Below are positions 61,888 to 64,000 of a DNA stretch of 64,000 nt, piece after piece. This stretch comes from Actinernus sp. WN-2022. Lineage: Eukaryota > Cnidaria > Anthozoa > Actiniaria > Actinernidae. The stretch spans positions 82,860,861 through 82,924,860 of the forward strand of contig JAOWCC010000019.1 of assembly GCA_030867875.1 (NCBI GenBank). Reading direction: 5' to 3'. The notes beneath the pieces are model-generated. The model saw only the letters and a list, made by a program, of their open reading frames with translations, did no database searches and had not been told where the DNA came from. Each line of letters starts with the position of its first letter. The stretch's first letter is position 1. The position numbers and the translations under genes were made by a program.

Positions 61888-62313
61888 CCCGCGATACCGC
61901 AACGTAACCCGCAACGTAACCCGCAACGTAACCCGCAACGTAACCCGCAACGTAACCCGCAACGTAAGTCGCAACGTAAGTCGCAACGTAAGTCGCAATG
62001 TAAGTCGCAACGTAAGTCGCAACCTAACCCGCAACGTAAGTCGCAACGTAAGTCGCAACCTAACCCGCAACGTAAGTCGCAACGTAACCCGCAACGTAAG
62101 TCGCAACGTAAGTCGCAACGTAAGTCGCAACCTAACCCGCAACGTAAGTCGCAACGTAAGTCGCAACGTAAGTCGCCATGTAACCCGCACCGTAAGTCGC
62201 AACTCGCACCGTAACCCGCAACGTAAGTCGCAACTCGCACCGTAACCCGCAACGTAAGTCGCAATGCATAAAAAAGTAGTGTGTCATTAGGATGTCCCTT
62301 TGGGGCCACCGTA
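61888..62313 (-). repeat. Right terminal inverted repeat with 12-bp minisatellite
   Basis: Complement of the left terminal repeat: about 31 units of GTAAGTCGCAAC or GTAACCCGCAAC (61893-62268), then the unique end finishing GGGGCCACCGTA. The inner edge is GAGCCCGCGA, 38 bp from the HECT gene ATG, so the repeat covers that gene's promoter position. Confidence 0.92.
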
Positions 62314-62319
62314 CCAATC
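62314..62319 (+). repeat. Target-site duplication, right copy (CCAATC)
   Basis: Identical to 48335-48340. Together they mark a single insertion of the whole 13,973-bp unit. Confidence 0.8.
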
Positions 62320-62589
62320 GAACTTGGGTTTTCGGTTTCTTTGTTGTCGACATGGGAAATCGAAAATATAAAATTTACTGATGTTCAAGGTAATTGAAAA
62401 CATCGAGAAACCTATTATAAATGGATACATGACGTAACTGTGACGTCATCAAGATGTCTACGATAGATCAAATCATCGGATTTTGTTTAGGTCGTCGGTC
62501 TTCATCATCCCACAAAAATTCAATCTTCTATGTTGGAAACTTTTGAAAATATAGCAAAGTGAAAGATTTTAGGGTCATTTGTGCCAAGC

Positions 62590-62935
62590 GTGATACATTC
62601 TGTGCTATCAATGTGGGAGGAATAGTCTTTTGCATAACATATACATTACTGTGCTATCAATGTGGGAGGAATAGGCCTTTTGCATAACAGATACATTCTG
62701 TGCTATCAATGTGGGAGGAATAGGCCTTTTGCATAACAGATACATTCTGTGCTATCAATGTGGGAGGAATAGGCCTTTTGCATAACAGATACATTCTGTG
62801 CTATCAATGTGGGAGGAATAGGCCTTTTGCATAACAGATACATTCTGTGCTATCAATGTGGGAGGAATAGGGCTTTTGCATAACAGATACATTCTGTGCT
62901 ATCAATGTGGGAGGAATAGGCCTTTTGCAGCAATG
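62590..62935. repeat. 49-50-bp tandem repeat
   Basis: Seven units of ATACATTCTGTGCTATCAAT, then GTGGGAGGAATAGGCCTTTT and GCATAACAG. The first two units carry TAGTC instead of TAGGCC, as does the relative at 47505-47585. Confidence 0.93.
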
Positions 62936-63332
62936 TAACACGTGGTTGTACTGGGTGGCAACAATCTTAATTCATATATTTAAAGGCACTTGTACGAGAT
63001 CGGTACTGTTATTAACAACATCTCCAGTTGATCAATGCAGACTAAGTCAAAATAAAGTATCGAAACACAATCTCGGATCATACGCTTTGAGGCACAAAAT
63101 GATGAAGGTGAACAAAACAATGCTTGATTGTACTATTAGTCGCACTCATACTGTAATATAAAGTTTTACAGCTCTGTGGGTACTAGGAAAGCATTCGATA
63201 CTTTCAATCCACCGTGGATAATCAGACTTTCATGGGCTCGTCTTTAATCTGCTAAAAATGTGTTACCCTAAGGCTATGTTTGCTTATTTCATTAAAGTAA
63301 TAACCTCCACCTCCTTTAAGTAAAAATCCTAC
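62936..63332. other. Nothing recognised
   Basis: No conserved frame, RNA gene or repeat was identified. Confidence 0.4.
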
Positions 63333-63426
63333 CTTGATTGAGAAAACTCTGCACTTTATCCTGCGGCGTCTTGGGTCTTGCTCGTCTACTTCTTCTTGAT
63401 CTTCATCATCATAAACACAGTTCCTC
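63333..63426 (-). CDS. Possible exon of an unrecognised minus-strand gene
   Basis: 94 bp with donor AAG|GTAGGA and a weak acceptor GATAG. Encodes RNCVYDDEDQEEVDEQDP, then RRRRIKCRVFSIK, a charged, low-complexity segment. No family recognised, no partner exon found in the window, and the acceptor lacks a good pyrimidine tract. Confidence 0.3.
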
Positions 63427-63879
63427 CTATCTATCCGCAAGGGAAATTATTAAATTAATATTATATTATTATTATTAAATCATTAATCATGGTGCCTCAG
63501 TCACGAATACTCAAAGTAGAGCCCAGTACTCCCGGCCGATAGAAAACCAATTGGCAGTCGTTGACTACAACTACCAGAATCCTTTGCGAAGTTATTTTGT
63601 TCCTCTAATTTGGACAATTGTCTTGGTATTCTCATAGGATTAAGAAAAAGAATTCAGATTTCCGTAATCAATTCTAACAGGTTTTACCAAAAATATGTTT
63701 CTGTTTTTGACGGGTTTCATATTAGTGAATTTCAGTTAGTTGAGGTGAACATACTAATAAATGTTTCACTAATATTTTTGTTGAATATGTCATAAAAATG
63801 ACGCACATAACTGAGTTTTTCCTGCTGTTTACTTTTCTGGGCTCATTTTAATTTTGCCTTCAGCAATTTAGTATTCGAA

Positions 63880-63999
63880 AGCCCGGTTTCCATATAATCG
63901 CAGCTATCGCAGGATTCTTTTGTTCGGTGTGAATCGAAAATTTATACACAGAAACAAATAATCCAGCGATCGCTGCGATCATATGGAAACCAGGCTTTA
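63880..63999. mobile_element. Foldback MITE at window edge
   Basis: AAGCCCGGTTTCCATATAAT, then CGCAGC, mirrors GCTGCGATCATATGGAAACC, then AGGCTT. About 35-bp arms with a few mismatches; the outer flank is cut by the window. Confidence 0.75.
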
Positions 64000-64000
64000 C

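Larger units (their letters stand above)
48341..62313. mobile_element. 13,973-bp IS3EU-like DNA transposon carrying a HECT ubiquitin-ligase gene
   Basis: Both ends start TACGGTGGCCC and read inwards. The first ~150 bp of the two terminal inverted repeats match except for a few substitutions, then both run into the same 12-bp minisatellite and stop at a shared CGCGGGCTC boundary (about 48752 left, 61888 right). The ends are flanked by CCAATC on both sides. Inside are a DDE transposase gene (+) at the left end and a spliced SAM/UBX-like/HECT gene (-) at the right end, converging. Four smaller repeats sit in the long intron of the HECT gene. The name IS3EU rests on the transposase motifs and the 6-bp duplication, from memory. 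Confidence 0.82.

Noticed and set aside
61831..62353. Arg/Asn/Pro-rich frames of 120-143 codons at the right terminal repeat
   Set aside because: Minisatellite translation, and they overlap the HECT gene start on the other strand.

Overview
The window looks like nuclear DNA of an early-branching animal, most like an anthozoan cnidarian such as a stony coral. That is an inference. The support is spliceosomal introns with GT-AG borders, a PRMT5 gene clearly of animal type, low GC, and a dense load of mobile DNA: Penelope-like, LINE, tRNA-SINE, Mutator-like, hAT-like and foldback elements, plus minisatellites. No bacterial operons, CRISPR arrays or rRNA genes are visible.

Region 1 (1-34,903, + strand) is the 3' three quarters of PRMT5, the type II protein arginine methyltransferase. 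Seventeen coding exons of 42-153 bp join in phase into 465 codons plus a stop. The N-terminal exons lie upstream of the window or were not recognised. The introns hold most of the sequence. They contain a 4-kb transposon with ~0.5-kb terminal inverted repeats (3,791-7,784), a Mutator-like element with a Penelope-like retrotransposon inside it (12,117-16,914), many foldback elements, and arrays with 9-, 57- and 85/86-bp units.

Region 2 (34,904-48,340) has no recognised protein gene. It holds a SINE, two LINE fragments, small inverted-repeat elements, a diverged segmental duplication with exon-like blocks (about 40.8-42.4 kb and 43.06-44.3 kb), and a ~2.8-kb satellite of 49-bp monomers with higher-order structure.

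Region 3 (48,341-62,313) is the main discovery candidate: a 13,973-bp unit bounded by long, nearly identical terminal inverted repeats starting TACGGTGGCCC and flanked by a 6-bp direct repeat CCAATC. It reads as one intact DNA transposon with an IS3-like DDE transposase (IS3EU type). Just inside one end is the transposase gene (+). Just inside the other is a six-exon gene (-) for a 985-residue SAM / UBX-like / HECT ubiquitin-ligase protein. The two genes converge, and each start codon sits next to the inner edge of a terminal repeat, so each repeat, with its 12-bp minisatellite, is well placed to act as a promoter. A ubiquitin ligase carried as cargo by such a transposon is unusual and testable.

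Region 4 (62,320-64,000) holds a 49-50-bp tandem repeat whose relative also occurs on the other side of the 14-kb insertion, one possible minus-strand exon, and a foldback element at the window edge.
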